Assembly (NCBI GenBank): GCA_016790965.1
Contig: JAEUNZ010000026.1
Coordinates: 25,814-89,813, forward strand
Origin: SSSZ01 sp016790965
Lineage (GTDB): Bacteria; Pseudomonadota; Gammaproteobacteria; Burkholderiales; Rhodocyclaceae
Length of the DNA stretch: 64,000 nt
Direction: 5' to 3'
Each line of letters begins with the position of its first letter. Position 1 is the first letter of the stretch. The position numbers and the translations under genes are program-made. The notes beneath the pieces are model-generated. The model ran no database searches. It was not told the DNA's origin and saw only the letters and a program-made list of their open reading frames with translations. Positions 31,800-40,014 of this stretch are shown in pieces.

Positions 31800-31986
31800 A
31801 ACAGACCTTCCCCCATTTCCCCGGAGGGTGCGCACTGCATTGCGCACCCGCTCCGGCGGAGCGGAGCGCTGCTCCGCTGTTTTCCGCCTCCGCCCCGCGG
31901 GAGGGGGCAATTTCGGTGCCGCCGCTGGCGCGGCTCTCATGTATTGACTTGCTGCCTCCTTGGGGCGGCCCTGCGGAGGCCGCATA
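31787..31986 (+). repeat. Structured intergenic element between gltB and gltD (copy 1)
   Basis: The gene-free spacer, with its flanking repeats, is built from hairpins. Stem 1 is GGGTGCGCA (31826-31834) with loop CTGCAT and TGCGCACCC (31841-31849), clamped by CCGGAG/CTCCGG. Stem 2 is AGCGGAGC/GCTCCGCT (31860-31867, 31871-31878). A GCCGC/GCGGC hairpin follows, then GGGGCGGCCC and the Shine-Dalgarno GGAGG (31975-31979) seven bases before the gltD ATG. GCCTCC about 15 bases upstream could pair with that Shine-Dalgarno. An 11-base direct repeat GGAGGCCGCAT occurs at 31787-31797 and 31975-31985. A related element lies at 42235-42461. Its function is unknown. Confidence 0.75.
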
Positions 31987-33456
31987 ATGGGCAAGCCGAC
32001 CGGATTCATGGAGTTCGAGCGCCTGGAAGAGGCGTACGAGCCGGTTGAACAGCGCCTGACGCACTACAAGGAGTTCGTCCAGACCCTGTCGGACGATCAG
32101 GCCAAGACCCAGGGTGCCCGCTGCATGGACTGCGGCATCCCGTTCTGCAACAGCGGCTGTCCGGTGAACAACATCATTCCCGACTGGAATGACCTCGTTT
32201 ACAAAGGCAACTGGAAGCAGGCCCTGGACGTGCTGCACTCCACCAACAACTTCCCCGACTTTACTGGCCGCATCTGCCCGGCCCCCTGCGAGGCCGCCTG
32301 TACCCTGGGCATCAATGCCGCGCCGGTAGGCATCAAATCCATCGAGCACTTCATCATCGACAAGGGCTGGGAAATGGGCTGGGTGGTGCCGCAACCGGCC
32401 GCCAGCAAGACCGGGAAGAAGGTTGCCGTCGTCGGTTCCGGTCCCGCCGGCCTCGCCGCAGCCCAACAATTGGCCCGCGTCGGCCACGATGTGACGGTAT
32501 TCGAAAAATCCAGCCGTATCGGTGGTCTGCTCGCCTTTGGCATTCCCGACTTCAAACTCAACAAGTCCGTAGTCGACCGTCGCGTTGCCCAGATGGAAGC
32601 CGAAGGCGTGGTCTTCAAGACCAAGGCGATCGTTGGCGACAAGGCCGTCCCGGCCGGCATCAACAACGATGCAACCGAAGTCCTTACCGCCGACCAATTG
32701 AAGAAGGATTTTGACGCTGTGATCCTCGCTGCCGGGTCGGAAGTGCCGCGCGATCTGCCGGTACCGGGCCGCGAATTCAAGGGCATCCACGCCGCCCTGG
32801 AATTCCTGATTCCGCAGAACAAGGAAATCCAGCAGGGCATCAAGAACCCAATCAATGTCAAGGGCAAGCACGTCGTCGTCATCGGCGGTGGCGATACCGG
32901 CTCCGACTGCGTCGGTACCAGCTACCGTCAGGGCGCCGCTTCTGTCACCCAGTTCGAGCTCATGCCCATGCCGCCGGAAGAGGAAGACAAGCCCCTGGTT
33001 TGGCCCTACTGGCCGCTCAAGCTGCGCACCTCCTCTTCCCACAAGGAAGGCGAGACCATCCGCGAGTTTGCGGTCGCTACCAAGGCCTTCATCGACGACG
33101 GCAACGGTAACGTCAAGGCCCTCAAGGCCGTGCGCGTCGAGTGGGTTGGCGGCAAGATGACCGAGGTTGCCGGTTCCGAGTTCGAGCTCCCGTGCGATGC
33201 GGCCTTCCTGGCCATGGGTTTCACCAACCCGGTTGGGAGCCTGCTTGATGCCTTCGGCGTTGCGAGGGATACCCGCAACAACGCCAAGGCCACCACCGAC
33301 GGCGCGGGCTGCTACAAGACCAACGTCGAGGGCATCTATGCCGCTGGCGACGTGCGTCGTGGCCAGTCCTTGGTCGTTTGGGCGATCCGCGAGGGGCGCC
33401 AGGCTGCCCGTGAGGTGGATGCCTTCCTGATGGGAAGCACGGCGCTGCCGCGCTGA
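31987..33456 (+). CDS. gltD: Glutamate synthase small subunit
   Basis: A 489-residue FAD protein that passes NADPH electrons to GltB. The N-terminal cysteine clusters (CMDCGIPFCNSGCP and CPAPCEAAC) ligate two [4Fe-4S] centres. The FAD-binding VVGSGPAGLAAAQQL and the NAD(P)H-binding VIGGGDTGSDC fingerprints follow, with the second FAD motif IYAAGDVRRGQSLVVWAI near the end. The ATG at 31987 has GGAGG seven bases upstream, supplied by the structured spacer. An in-frame upstream start at 31960 would lie inside that element and is unlikely. Confidence 0.97.
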   Translation: MGKPTGFMEFERLEEAYEPVEQRLTHYKEFVQTLSDDQAKTQGARCMDCGIPFCNSGCPVNNIIPDWNDLVYKGNWKQALDVLHSTNNFPDFTGRICPAPCEAACTLGINAAPVGIKSIEHFIIDKGWEMGWVVPQPAASKTGKKVAVVGSGPAGLAAAQQLARVGHDVTVFEKSSRIGGLLAFGIPDFKLNKSVVDRRVAQMEAEGVVFKTKAIVGDKAVPAGINNDATEVLTADQLKKDFDAVILAAGSEVPRDLPVPGREFKGIHAALEFLIPQNKEIQQGIKNPINVKGKHVVVIGGGDTGSDCVGTSYRQGAASVTQFELMPMPPEEEDKPLVWPYWPLKLRTSSSHKEGETIREFAVATKAFIDDGNGNVKALKAVRVEWVGGKMTEVAGSEFELPCDAAFLAMGFTNPVGSLLDAFGVARDTRNNAKATTDGAGCYKTNVEGIYAAGDVRRGQSLVVWAIREGRQAAREVDAFLMGSTALPR

Positions 33457-33474
33457 TTCCGCTTCGGCTTGCTG

Positions 33475-33513
33475 AATCCCCGCCGGCCCCTGGCCCGTGG
33501 GGGTTTGTTTTTT
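33475..33513 (+). terminator. Intrinsic terminator after gltD
   Basis: Outer stem AATCCCC/GGGGGTTT encloses an inner stem GCCGG/CTGGC with loop CCC. GTTTTTT follows. It ends 54 bases before the next gene and closes the gltBD unit. Confidence 0.75.
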
Positions 33514-33567
33514 CGACTTGGCTGCCCAATCGTGTGAAAATGCCAGAAAATCACGGGGGGAGACGAG

Positions 33568-34308
33568 ATGACCGGGGAATTGCAGGCTGCCATGCTGGTG
33601 ACACCGCCTTCCGGGGCGCTGGATGGGCATATGGCTCTGATTTTCGCCATCATGTTGGTGGCGGGGGTGTTGGGGGGTATCGCCAACGGTTTCCTGGCCG
33701 ATCGCCAGGGCGGCTTCGGGCGCCGGGACTGGGCCAAATACGCTGTTCTTGGCGTGGTAGCGGCGCTGACCGTGCCCCTCTTTCTCAATATGATTTCCAG
33801 CACCCTGCTCGAAGGTGCCCGTACCAAGCCCCTGGATCTCTATGTTTTCGCGGGGTTCTGCCTGTTGTACGTGGTTGCCTCCCGGCGCCTGGTGGAGAAC
33901 GTGGTCCTGAAGCTCAAAGGCCAACTAGAACAGATGAAGCGCGAAGTGGGTGACTTGCGCCAGCAGAATCAGGAAATCCAGGAACTGGCCGCGGTGCGCG
34001 AGGACAAGGCTCCCGAGCCGCGCATCGAGGTCAAGCCTGAACCCAAGGAGGCGCTCACCTACAACGACGTCGAAATTCTGCGCGCCCTGGCCGAAGAGAG
34101 TTTCGTCTATGGCAACCTCGCCGCGGTCTGCGATCGCACCGGGCTGGGGCGTGACTTCGTCAGCCAGCGCCTGACCCTGATGAAGTCCCTGGGCGTGATC
34201 GAAACCCGCATCAACGACAAAAACGTCCTGCACTGGTTCGTCTCGCCTCGCGGCAAACAGGTGCTGAGCGACATCCTCGCCGGCCAGGAAGAAAAGAAAA
34301 TCGCCTGA
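33568..34308 (+). CDS. Membrane-anchored protein with three TM helices and C-terminal winged helix
   Basis: A 246-residue protein with a good Shine-Dalgarno (GGGGGGAG) before ATG 33568. Three hydrophobic helices (about residues 22-40, 56-76 and 88-106; LIFAIMLVAGVLGGIANGFL is the first) are followed by a coiled coil (about 110-140, KLKGQLEQMKREVGDLRQQN) and a charged linker. The C-terminal ~80 residues (LTYNDVEILRALAEESFVYG ... FVSQRLTLMKSLGVIETR) look like a winged helix-turn-helix. The three-TM part resembles the YEATS-like-associated three-TM (YLATT) family, tentatively. It could be a membrane-tethered regulator or a scaffold. Terminators on both sides make it a single-gene unit. Confidence 0.6.
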   Translation: MTGELQAAMLVTPPSGALDGHMALIFAIMLVAGVLGGIANGFLADRQGGFGRRDWAKYAVLGVVAALTVPLFLNMISSTLLEGARTKPLDLYVFAGFCLLYVVASRRLVENVVLKLKGQLEQMKREVGDLRQQNQEIQELAAVREDKAPEPRIEVKPEPKEALTYNDVEILRALAEESFVYGNLAAVCDRTGLGRDFVSQRLTLMKSLGVIETRINDKNVLHWFVSPRGKQVLSDILAGQEEKKIA

Positions 34309-34315
34309 AACCTTC

Positions 34316-34338
34316 GCCGGATGCGCTCCGGCTTTTTT
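34316..34338 (+). terminator. Intrinsic terminator before glmU
   Basis: Stem GCCGGA (34316-34321), loop TGCGC, stem TCCGGC (34327-34332), then TTTTTT. It lies seven bases after the stop of the membrane protein and 17 bases before the glmU ATG. The glmU promoter must therefore sit between or overlap, or some read-through occurs. Confidence 0.85.
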
Positions 34339-34354
34339 ATATTGTCAAACCCCC

Positions 34355-35713
34355 ATGAACATCGTCATTCTCGCTGCCGGCCAAGGCAAGCGTATGCATT
34401 CCAATTTGCCCAAGGTTCTGCATCCGATAGCGGGCAAGGCCCTGGCTCAGCACGTCATCGACACCGCCCGGGAGCTGGGCGCCGACCGCATCGTCGTTGT
34501 TTACGGCCACGGCGGGGAAGTGGTGCGTAACGCCCTTGCGGCACCCGATCTGGCCTGGGCCAAGCAAGAGCCTCAACTGGGCACCGGGCACGCGGTCATG
34601 CAGGCGGTGCCGGCCCTGTCGGCGGAAGGCCAGACCCTGGTGCTCTACGGCGACGTACCCCTGACCAAGGCCGGCACGCTGAAGCGCCTGCTGCAGGCGG
34701 GCAAGGATGGGTTGGCCATCCTCACCGTCGATCTCGCCGACCCCACCGGCTACGGCCGCATCGTCCGCGACGAGGCCGGCCACGTGGTGCGCATCGTCGA
34801 GGAAAAGGACGCGACTCCCGCAGAGAAGGCCATCCGCGAGGTGAACACCGGCATCATGGCCATTCCCTCGGCCCGCCTGGAGGCCTGGCTCAAGGGGCTC
34901 TCCAACCACAACGCCCAGGGCGAGTACTACCTGACCGACATCGTCGCTCTGGCCGTCGCCGAGGGCCTGCCCGTTCGCACCGCCCAGCCCGATGGCGAAT
35001 GGGAGGTGCTGGGGGTCAACAGCAAGGTGCAGCTCGCCGAACTGGAGCGGGTGCACCAGCGCAACATCGCCGATGCCTTGCTGGTCCACGGCGTGCGCCT
35101 CGCCGACCCCAACCGCATCGACGTACGGGGCGAGCTCGCCTGCGGCCGTGACGTGGCCATCGACGTGGGCTGCGTCTTCGAAGGCAAGGTGGAACTGGCC
35201 GACGCCGTCGAGATCGGCCCCTACTGCGTGCTCAGGAACGTGAAGATCGCCGCCGGCACCCGGCTGGCCGCCTTCTGCCACCTGGATGATGCCGTGGTGG
35301 GGCCGGATGGCGTCATTGGCCCCTTCGCCCGCCTGCGCCCGGGCACCGAACTGGGCCCCGAGGTGCACATCGGCAACTTTGTCGAAGTCAAGAACAGCAT
35401 CATCGCTGCCCAGTCCAAGGCCAACCATCTGGCCTACGTGGGCGACGCCGTCATCGGCCAGCGGGTCAACGTGGGCGCCGGCACCATCACCTGCAACTAC
35501 GACGGTGCCAACAAGCACAAGACCATCATCGAGGACGACGTTTTCATTGGCTCGGATACCCAACTCGTTGCGCCGGTGACCGTGGGCCGCGGTGCCACCC
35601 TGGGGGCGGGAACCACGCTGACCAAGGATGCTCCGCCGGATGCCCTCACCGTTTCCCGCGCCCGCCAGATGACCATCCCCGGTTGGAAGCGACCCCAGAA
35701 AGCCAAGAAATAA
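34355..35713 (+). CDS. glmU: Bifunctional GlmU (GlcN-1-P acetyltransferase / GlcNAc-1-P uridyltransferase)
   Basis: A 452-residue cytoplasmic enzyme giving UDP-GlcNAc for peptidoglycan and lipopolysaccharide. The N-terminal uridyltransferase has LAAGQGKRMHSNLPKVLHPI and the substrate loop YGDVPL. A left-handed beta-helix acetyltransferase (from about residue 245) has the hexapeptide pattern and the conserved NFVEVKNS, ANHLAYVGDA and CNYDGANKHKT. The C-terminus is normal. The stop TAA shares a base with the ATG of the next gene. glmS is not adjacent here. Confidence 0.97.
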   Translation: MNIVILAAGQGKRMHSNLPKVLHPIAGKALAQHVIDTARELGADRIVVVYGHGGEVVRNALAAPDLAWAKQEPQLGTGHAVMQAVPALSAEGQTLVLYGDVPLTKAGTLKRLLQAGKDGLAILTVDLADPTGYGRIVRDEAGHVVRIVEEKDATPAEKAIREVNTGIMAIPSARLEAWLKGLSNHNAQGEYYLTDIVALAVAEGLPVRTAQPDGEWEVLGVNSKVQLAELERVHQRNIADALLVHGVRLADPNRIDVRGELACGRDVAIDVGCVFEGKVELADAVEIGPYCVLRNVKIAAGTRLAAFCHLDDAVVGPDGVIGPFARLRPGTELGPEVHIGNFVEVKNSIIAAQSKANHLAYVGDAVIGQRVNVGAGTITCNYDGANKHKTIIEDDVFIGSDTQLVAPVTVGRGATLGAGTTLTKDAPPDALTVSRARQMTIPGWKRPQKAKK

Positions 35714-36159
35714 TGGATATCTGGTTCACGCTTTTCGTCGCCCTCATTGCCCTGGCGGCGGCGGCGGGGTTTTCCCTCGCCCTGGTCGGCTACATCAATG
35801 TCATCCCCGCTGCCTTTGCCGCGGGTCGGCAGTGGATTCTCGCGGTGGCCGGTGTACCCCTGGCCTTGGTCGGCATTCCCTTCGTCGTTCTGGTCATCCT
35901 GCAACCCTTCATGGCCGTTCCGGCGCCGGCGGTGGCCGCGCGCTGGATGGCGGCTCCGGCCGCTGTGATCCACGCCATCGGCCTGGTGCGCTTTTTTACT
36001 GCCCATTGGGAGGGCAATGCCAAGACCGGCAAGCAACTGGGCGGCGGCCTGCTGCTCATGGCCCTGGCCGCAGGTGTGCTATACGGCGTCGGCCCCTACT
36101 TCGCCGAGCGCCTGGTGGCCGCTGGTCTTGCGGCGCCCCAAACGGATTCCAACAAGTAA
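35713..36159 (+). CDS. Small integral membrane protein of unknown function
   Basis: A 148-residue protein with about four hydrophobic segments: FTLFVALIALAAAAGFSLAL, WILAVAGVPLALVGIPFVVL, APAAVIHAIGLVRFF and GGGLLLMALAAGVLYGV. The start at 35713 overlaps the glmU stop by one base (TAATG), so it is co-translated with glmU. I do not recognise a domain. A role at the envelope is suggested only by topology and by its partner glmU. Confidence 0.6.
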   Translation: MDIWFTLFVALIALAAAAGFSLALVGYINVIPAAFAAGRQWILAVAGVPLALVGIPFVVLVILQPFMAVPAPAVAARWMAAPAAVIHAIGLVRFFTAHWEGNAKTGKQLGGGLLLMALAAGVLYGVGPYFAERLVAAGLAAPQTDSNK

Positions 36160-36171
36160 CGGGAGACCACC

Positions 36172-38223
36172 ATGTCCAGAACACCCCCAGAAGCCCTGCG
36201 TTCCGTCGCCCTGGTCGGCCACGGAGCCGCGGGCAAGACCAGCCTTGCCGAGGCTCTGCTTTTCGCCACTGGAACCATTGCTGCAAAGGGCAGCGTCGAC
36301 AAGGGCAGTACCGTCTGCGACGCCGACCCGATGGAGAAGGAAGCCGGACACTCCCTCAGTTCCGCCCTGGTCAATTTCGCCTACGAGAACACCCACATTC
36401 ATCTCGCAGATACCCCGGGTTATCCGGATTTTGCCGGCCAGGCCATTGCGGCCCTGGCCGGGGTCGATACCGCGCTGGTGGTGGTCAACGCTCAGACCGG
36501 CGTCGAGCTGATGACCGAGCGCATGATGCGTTACGCCGCCGAGCGCAAGCTTTGCCGCATGATCGTCATCAACAAGATCGACGCCGAGAACCTCGACCTC
36601 CCCGGCCTGGTGGCCGATATTCGCGAACGCTTCGGCAAGGCCTGCATGGTGCTCGACCTGCCCGCCCATGGCGCGGCCGACGTGGTGGAGGTGCTGGAGC
36701 ACGATGCCGGCGACGCCGACTTCGAATCCGTCGCCGCCGCCCACCGTGCCCTCATCGACCAGATCGTCGAGGAAGACGAGGATTTGCTCGCCCAATACCT
36801 GGAAGACGGCGCCGATCCCAGCGCGGCCGACCTCCACGCCCCCTTCGAGAAGGCCCTTCGCGAAGGGCATCTGATCCCCATCCTGTTCACCTCGGCCAAG
36901 ACTGGCGCCGGCATCAAGGAGTTGCTGCACGTCCTGGCCAGCCTGGCGCCCAATCCGGCGGAAGGCAATCCGCCGCCCTTCTACAAGGGCGAGCCGGGTG
37001 GCGCGACGGAGGCCTTCCACGCCGAACCGGACCCCGCCAAGCACGTGCTGGCCCACGTCTTCAAGGTGGTGGCCGACCCCTACATGGGCAAGATCGGCAT
37101 CTTCCGCGTGCATCAGGGCACCGTGAAGAAGGACATGCAGCTCTTCGTCGGTGATGGCAAGCGGCCCTTCAAGGTGGCCCATCTCTACCAACTCCAGGGA
37201 AAGGATACGGTCGAGGTGGACGAACTGGTCCCCGGCGACATCGGTGCCATCGCCAAGGTCGAGGAAATCGACTTCGACTGCGTGCTGCACGATTCCCACG
37301 ACGAGGACCATATTCACCTCATCCCCCTCGACTTTCCCCGCCCCATGGCCGGCCTGGCCGTGGAGACCAAGAAGAAGGGCGACGAGCAGCGGCTCTTCGA
37401 CATTCTCGGCAAGCTGGCCATGGAAGACCCGACCTTCGTCGTCGAGCGCCACCCCCACACCAACGAAACCGTCATCCGCGGCCTGGGCGAAATCCACCTC
37501 AAGTCCAAGCTGACCAAGATGGTGGCCCAGTACAAACTGGAGGTGGACACCAAGCCGCCTCTCATCCCCTACCGGGAAACCATCACCGCCCCGGCCGAAG
37601 CCATGCACCGCCACAAGAAGCAGAGCGGCGGCGCCGGCCAGTTCGGTGAAGTGCACCTGCGAATCGAGCCCAAGGGCCGTGGCGATGGCTTTGAGTTCAT
37701 CGACGCGGTGAAGGGTGGCGTCATCCCCGGTGTCTTCATGCCGGCGGTGGAGAAAGGCGTGCGCCAGGCCCTCGAAGGCGGCGTCGTCGCCGGCTTCCCG
37801 GTGGAGGATCTCAAGGTCACTGTCTTCGATGGCAAGACCCATGCTGTGGATGGCAAGGAAGTCGCCTTCGTCACCGCCGGCCGTAAGGCTGTCATCGAGG
37901 CTATCCGCGGCGCCAAGCCCATCGTGCTGGAGCCCATCGTCACCATCGAGATCGTTGTTCCGGAAACCGCCATCGGTGACCTCACCGGCGATCTCTCCAG
38001 CCGCCGCGGCCACATCACCGGCACCGACGGCCGCGGCCACGGCATGGCCGCCATCACCGGCGAAGTGCCCCTGGCCGAACTCAACGACTACCAGTCCCGG
38101 CTCAAATCCCTCACCGGCGGCCAGGGTAGCTACACCATCGAATTCGCTCGCTACGCCGCTGTGCCGCCCAATGTGCAGCAGCAACTGGCGGGCAAGTTCC
38201 AACTGCACGACGAAGACGAATAA
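36172..38223 (+). CDS. Elongation factor G-like GTPase (EF-G paralogue)
   Basis: A 683-residue translational GTPase with the EF-G domain order: G domain (1-270), OB-like domain II, then domains III-V. G1 is GHGAAGKT (residues 16-23), G4 is NKID. G3 reads DTPGYPDF, with tyrosine at residue 84 in place of the catalytic histidine of canonical EF-G (DTPGHVDF). The loop NETVIRGLGEIHLKSKLTKM and the FIDAVKGGVIPGVFMPAVEKG segment are typical of EF-G. This substitution is seen in EF-G2/FusA2 paralogues whose role is unclear. A GGGAGA Shine-Dalgarno precedes the ATG. It is 12 bases after the small membrane protein. Confidence 0.9.
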   Translation: MSRTPPEALRSVALVGHGAAGKTSLAEALLFATGTIAAKGSVDKGSTVCDADPMEKEAGHSLSSALVNFAYENTHIHLADTPGYPDFAGQAIAALAGVDTALVVVNAQTGVELMTERMMRYAAERKLCRMIVINKIDAENLDLPGLVADIRERFGKACMVLDLPAHGAADVVEVLEHDAGDADFESVAAAHRALIDQIVEEDEDLLAQYLEDGADPSAADLHAPFEKALREGHLIPILFTSAKTGAGIKELLHVLASLAPNPAEGNPPPFYKGEPGGATEAFHAEPDPAKHVLAHVFKVVADPYMGKIGIFRVHQGTVKKDMQLFVGDGKRPFKVAHLYQLQGKDTVEVDELVPGDIGAIAKVEEIDFDCVLHDSHDEDHIHLIPLDFPRPMAGLAVETKKKGDEQRLFDILGKLAMEDPTFVVERHPHTNETVIRGLGEIHLKSKLTKMVAQYKLEVDTKPPLIPYRETITAPAEAMHRHKKQSGGAGQFGEVHLRIEPKGRGDGFEFIDAVKGGVIPGVFMPAVEKGVRQALEGGVVAGFPVEDLKVTVFDGKTHAVDGKEVAFVTAGRKAVIEAIRGAKPIVLEPIVTIEIVVPETAIGDLTGDLSSRRGHITGTDGRGHGMAAITGEVPLAELNDYQSRLKSLTGGQGSYTIEFARYAAVPPNVQQQLAGKFQLHDEDE

Positions 38224-38249
38224 GTCGTCTTCGCCGAGGCAGCCGCAGA

Positions 38250-38274
38250 GGCCGGGGCGACCCGGCCTTTTTTT
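38250..38274 (+). terminator. Intrinsic terminator after the EF-G paralogue
   Basis: Stem GGCCGGG (38250-38256), loop GCGA, stem CCCGGCC (38261-38267), then TTTTTTT. It lies between the convergent EF-G-like and AraC-type genes and has a U-tract only for plus-strand transcripts. Confidence 0.9.
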
Positions 38275-38277
38275 GAC

Positions 38278-39219
38278 TCAGCCCAGCCGCAGGCGGGCGG
38301 CGTCCTGTCCCGGCGGGGCGCCGAGCAGGCGGCGGTATTCGCGGCTGAACTGGGAGGGGCTTTCATAGCCGACGCGGCGGGCGACGGTCGCGGCGTCGAT
38401 GGGCTCCGCCAGCAACAGGCGGCGGGCTTCCTGCAGGCGGATGTGCTTCTGGTACTGCAGGGGGCTCATGGCCGTCATGGCCTTGAAGTGGTGGTGCAGG
38501 GACGAGGGGCTCATGTTCACCCGGTCGGCCAGGGCGTCGATGGAGAGCGGCTGGTGGAAGTTGTCCTTGAGCCAGCCGATGGCCCGGGCGACGCGGTGGC
38601 CCTGGCTGTCCGCCAGCAGAGTGTGGCGCAGCCGTGCCCCCTGTTCGCCCGCCAGCAGGCGGTAGAGGATTTCCCGTTCCGCCAGGGGGGCGAGGGCCGG
38701 GATGTCCCGGGGCGACTCCACCAGGCGGGCGAGGCGCAGCATGGCGTCGGCCAGGCCTTCGTCCAGGGGCCTCACGCCCATGCCGCGGGCCATGGGGGCG
38801 GCAGGCAGTTGCTGGCCGTGTTCGCCGAGCAGTTCGCTGACCTGGCGCAGATCGATGTCGAGAACGGCACAGAGATAAGGGGCATCGGCCGATGCCTCGA
38901 TGACCTGCCCTACCACCGGCAGTTCAACGGAGGTGAGCAGATACTGGGTGCGATCGTATTCGAACGCTTCCTCGCCGAGGACGATGCGCTTGGCGCCTTG
39001 GGGCGCGATGACGAGGACCGAGCGATAGACGCTGCACATCGGCCCGTGGGTCGTGGTCGTGCGAAAAAAGGCGAGACGCGGTACACCGGTTTCGTGAACC
39101 CCGTCGACACCGCCGCAATATCGTTCAATCAGGATGGCAAGTTCGCTCTGCTGCCGCTGGCAGGCAGACCTGGGGTCGGCGGTGGCATCGCTCGTATTCA
39201 CGGGTGTTTGCTCGTCCAT
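38278..39219 (-). CDS. AraC-family transcriptional regulator
   Basis: A 313-residue DNA-binding protein. The ATG at 39219 was chosen because an upstream extension would run through the intergenic operator region. The N-terminal part (about residues 20-185) fits the AraC_N regulator domain, with RSVLVIAPQGAKRIVLGEE and EASADAPYLCAVLDIDLRQV. The C-terminal ~100 residues carry two helix-turn-helix units: LSIDALADRVNMSPSSLHHH and ATVARRVGYESPSQFSREY. It is divergent from the molybdenum hydroxylase operon, with 15-base direct repeats 21 bases apart in the gap, so it probably activates that operon. AraC_N-type regulators often sense small aromatic or aldehyde substrates. The ligand is unknown. Confidence 0.9.
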   Translation of the reverse strand: MDEQTPVNTSDATADPRSACQRQQSELAILIERYCGGVDGVHETGVPRLAFFRTTTTHGPMCSVYRSVLVIAPQGAKRIVLGEEAFEYDRTQYLLTSVELPVVGQVIEASADAPYLCAVLDIDLRQVSELLGEHGQQLPAAPMARGMGVRPLDEGLADAMLRLARLVESPRDIPALAPLAEREILYRLLAGEQGARLRHTLLADSQGHRVARAIGWLKDNFHQPLSIDALADRVNMSPSSLHHHFKAMTAMSPLQYQKHIRLQEARRLLLAEPIDAATVARRVGYESPSQFSREYRRLLGAPPGQDAARLRLG

Positions 39220-39278
39220 ATTTAAGCGTGAGCTTACCGGGGAACGAGGCCTGTTGGGGTCGCGCCAATGAACGGTTT

Positions 39279-39341
39279 GCAGGATCAGGCAATAAATGCG
39301 CAGGATCGGGCAATGCCGCCGTCCTTGCCCTGGGATAGATT
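39279..39341 (+). promoter_or_regulatory. Direct-repeat operator and putative promoter of the hydroxylase operon
   Basis: GCAGGATCRGGCAAT occurs at 39279-39293 (with A) and 39300-39314 (with G), start-to-start 21 bases, two helical turns apart on the same DNA face. This is the classic AraC half-site geometry. TAGATT at 39336-39341 could be the -10. The position 17 bases upstream of it (39313-39318) shows no good -35 and overlaps the last two bases of the second repeat, as in class II AraC activation. The hydroxylase start codon is at 39403. Confidence 0.65.
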
Positions 39342-39402
39342 TGCGCAACCCGCGGTCAGATTGATGTCCCCGAACCGCCTCCCCATCCCAATGGAGTCCC
39401 CC

Positions 39403-39861
39403 ATGATCCCTCTCAACATCAATGGTAAAGCCTATCGGGCGGATGTCGCCCCCGACACGCCCCTCCTCTGGGGGCTGCGCGACACCCTGCACCTCACCGG
39501 CACCAAGTACGGCTGCGGTCAGGCCCTGTGCGGCGCCTGCACGGTTCATGTGGATGGCGTGCCGACGCGGGCCTGCAGCGTGCCGGTGTCCTCCGTGGCC
39601 GGGCGCAAGGTGACCACCATCGAGGCGGTGGATCACGAGCATGTCGGCAAGGCGGTGCAGGAGGCCTGGCGCAAGCTTGACGTGGTCCAGTGCGGCTACT
39701 GCCAGTCCGGCCAGATCATGAGCGCGGTCGCGTTGCTCTCCACCAACCGCCGCCCTACCGATGCCGACATCGACAGTGCCATGGCCGGCAACCTGTGCCG
39801 TTGCGCGACGTATCAGCGCATCCGGGCGGCGATCCATGAAGCCGCCAAGACCCTGGCCTGA
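39403..39861 (+). CDS. (2Fe-2S)-binding small subunit of a molybdenum hydroxylase
   Basis: A 152-residue electron-transfer subunit of the xanthine-oxidase family. The N-terminal plant-type [2Fe-2S] cluster uses cysteines of KYGCGQALCGACTVHV and a later TRAC. The C-terminal four-helix cluster uses QCGYCQSGQIM and NLCRCATYQRI. No FAD subunit is encoded near, which places the complex with isoquinoline-1-oxidoreductase/aldehyde dehydrogenase (IorAB-like) enzymes that pass electrons to a cytochrome or quinone. The ATG at 39403 has GGAG six bases upstream. An ATG at 39391 in frame is a weaker alternative. Confidence 0.93.
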   Translation: MIPLNINGKAYRADVAPDTPLLWGLRDTLHLTGTKYGCGQALCGACTVHVDGVPTRACSVPVSSVAGRKVTTIEAVDHEHVGKAVQEAWRKLDVVQCGYCQSGQIMSAVALLSTNRRPTDADIDSAMAGNLCRCATYQRIRAAIHEAAKTLA

Positions 39862-40003
39862 AAGCTTATGAATAAATCTACTGCGCGATCCGATCGCTTC
39901 GTTGGGGGGTGCTCGCTCGTCGCCTATCTAATTGATATGTCTCGTCGCTGCGCTCCGGCCGCCTCACGCTCGGACCGCTCGCTACGATTTCTTCACAAGC
40001 TTT
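39861..40003 (+). repeat. AAGCTT-bounded insert between the hydroxylase subunit genes
   Basis: The gap between the small- and large-subunit genes is bounded by AAAGCTT (39861-39867, overlapping the stop codon) and AAGCTTT (39997-40003). Between them lies sequence with repeated CGCTCG/CTCGTCGC blocks and a GCGATC/GATCGC hairpin (around 39886-39898). It is more AT-rich than the neighbouring genes in its 5' part. It has no coding character. It is unlike the structured spacers at 31787 and 42225, and I cannot place it in a known family. Confidence 0.5.
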
Positions 40004-40014
40004 GAGAGATGACC

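Noticed and set aside
39891..40000. Insert between hydroxylase subunits as a third copy of the gltB-gltD type element
   Set aside because: It lacks GGAGGG-N6-CTGCAT, the GGGGCGGCCC end and the GGAGG Shine-Dalgarno. Listed separately.
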